From Chryseobacterium sp. JAH (GTDB taxonomy: Bacteria > Bacteroidota > Bacteroidia > Flavobacteriales > Weeksellaceae), in the NCBI RefSeq assembly GCF_001507335.1, contig NZ_LMAH01000011.1:1-64000 (forward strand): DNA of 64,000 nt, read 5' to 3'. Under the pieces are notes generated by a model. That model had not been told where the DNA came from. It worked only from the letters and a program-made list of their open reading frames with translations, and searched no databases. A program made the translations under genes and the position numbers. How positions within the stretch are numbered: the first letter of the stretch is position 1; the number at the start of each line of letters is the position of its first letter. Positions 63,616-64,000 of the stretch are shown here, one piece after another.

Positions 63616-64000
63616 ATGAAATTAATCACTTACAACGTCAACGGAATCAGAGCCGCTTTTACAAAAGATTTTTTGGGTTGGCTGAAAACTGCCGATCCCG
63701 ATATCATCTGCATTCAGGAAAGCAAAGCCGGAAACGACCAAATAGATATCGAAAGCCTTGAGAAAATCGGTTATCACAGTTATTGGCATTCTGCTGTAAG
63801 AAAAGGCTATAGCGGCGTAGGAATTGCCTCTAAAACAAAACCTCATCATATAGAATATGGATGTGGAATTGAAAGTTATGATAATGAAGGAAGAATCATT
63901 CGTGCCGACTTTGATGGATATTCTGTAATATCAGTGTATGTTCCGTCAGCTTCTAATATTGAAAGACTTGATTTCAAAATGCAGTTCTGTCATGACTTTT
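63616..64000 (+). CDS. xth: Exodeoxyribonuclease III (5' part, runs off the window)
   Basis: The 128 visible residues are the N-terminal half of the AP endonuclease/exonuclease III family. They show the metal and catalytic residues in LITYNVNGIRAA (Asn7) and CIQESKA (Glu), plus the segments YSGVGIASKTKP and ISVYVPSAS. The enzyme cuts DNA at abasic sites and trims 3' ends during base-excision repair. It normally has about 255 residues, so half is outside the window and its C-terminal catalytic residues cannot be checked. Confidence 0.93.
   Translation, partial: MKLITYNVNGIRAAFTKDFLGWLKTADPDIICIQESKAGNDQIDIESLEKIGYHSYWHSAVRKGYSGVGIASKTKPHHIEYGCGIESYDNEGRIIRADFDGYSVISVYVPSASNIERLDFKMQFCHDF

Overview
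The window is a piece of an AT-rich Bacteroidota chromosome, almost certainly Flavobacteriia and most likely Chryseobacterium or a close relative in Weeksellaceae. The reasons are: many TAnnTTTG-type promoter elements just upstream of starts; a PorX regulator and a cargo protein with a type IX secretion C-terminal sorting domain; a SusC/SusD pair; a fused LpxC/FabZ; a family S46 dipeptidyl-peptidase; and gene neighbourhoods (lpxD-lpxC/fabZ-lpxA-efp) typical of flavobacteria. No rRNA, tRNA or CRISPR was seen.

Bases 1-6500 are a decayed accessory region. It holds fragments of Rhs (polymorphic toxin) proteins: an isolated core scrap, a core end with a frameshifted tip, and a displaced second tip that starts exactly at the core/tip junction. 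A small lipoprotein sits between the tips in the usual immunity position. Around them are a frameshifted XRE-type regulator, a truncated helix-turn-helix fragment, a frameshifted gene resembling a relaxase C-terminus, duplicated membrane-protein remnants and several hairpins and repeats. Only a DUF6624/TPR protein (2011-2964) and the lipoprotein look intact there.

From 6500 onward the genes are almost all intact: dnaK; polyphosphate kinase and exopolyphosphatase (ppk1-ppx); a large secreted choice-of-anchor I protein; a NifU-type scaffold and an Mrp ATPase; a GH92 mannosidase; a PhyH dioxygenase; a dicarboxylate/amino acid symporter; a BON-domain pair; an outer membrane barrel; a CocE-type hydrolase; alkB; a run of small secreted or membrane proteins; and prmA.

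Bases 33966-44191 form a transport and phosphoester block: SusC-SusD-metallophosphoesterase in one operon, then a secreted glycerophosphodiester phosphodiesterase and an Oar-like TonB-dependent receptor. Together with ppk1/ppx this suggests, but does not prove, a lifestyle of scavenging and storing phosphorus.

Bases 44434-54915 hold ligA, a DUF1349 protein and an acetyltransferase, a lipoprotein broken at an A9 tract, LuxR- and Crp-type regulators, MgtC, a DPP11-like peptidase, and a translationally coupled polysaccharide deacetylase/acetyltransferase pair. Bases 55020-61562 are the lipid A cluster (lpxD, lpxC/fabZ, lpxA, a second lpxD-like gene) with efp and an HD phosphohydrolase. The window ends with porX and the start of an exodeoxyribonuclease III gene. 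I did not find a clearly new system. The best candidates for a second look are the Rhs toxin-tip graveyard, the phosphoester SusCD locus, the BON-SH3b protein and the second LpxD-like enzyme.
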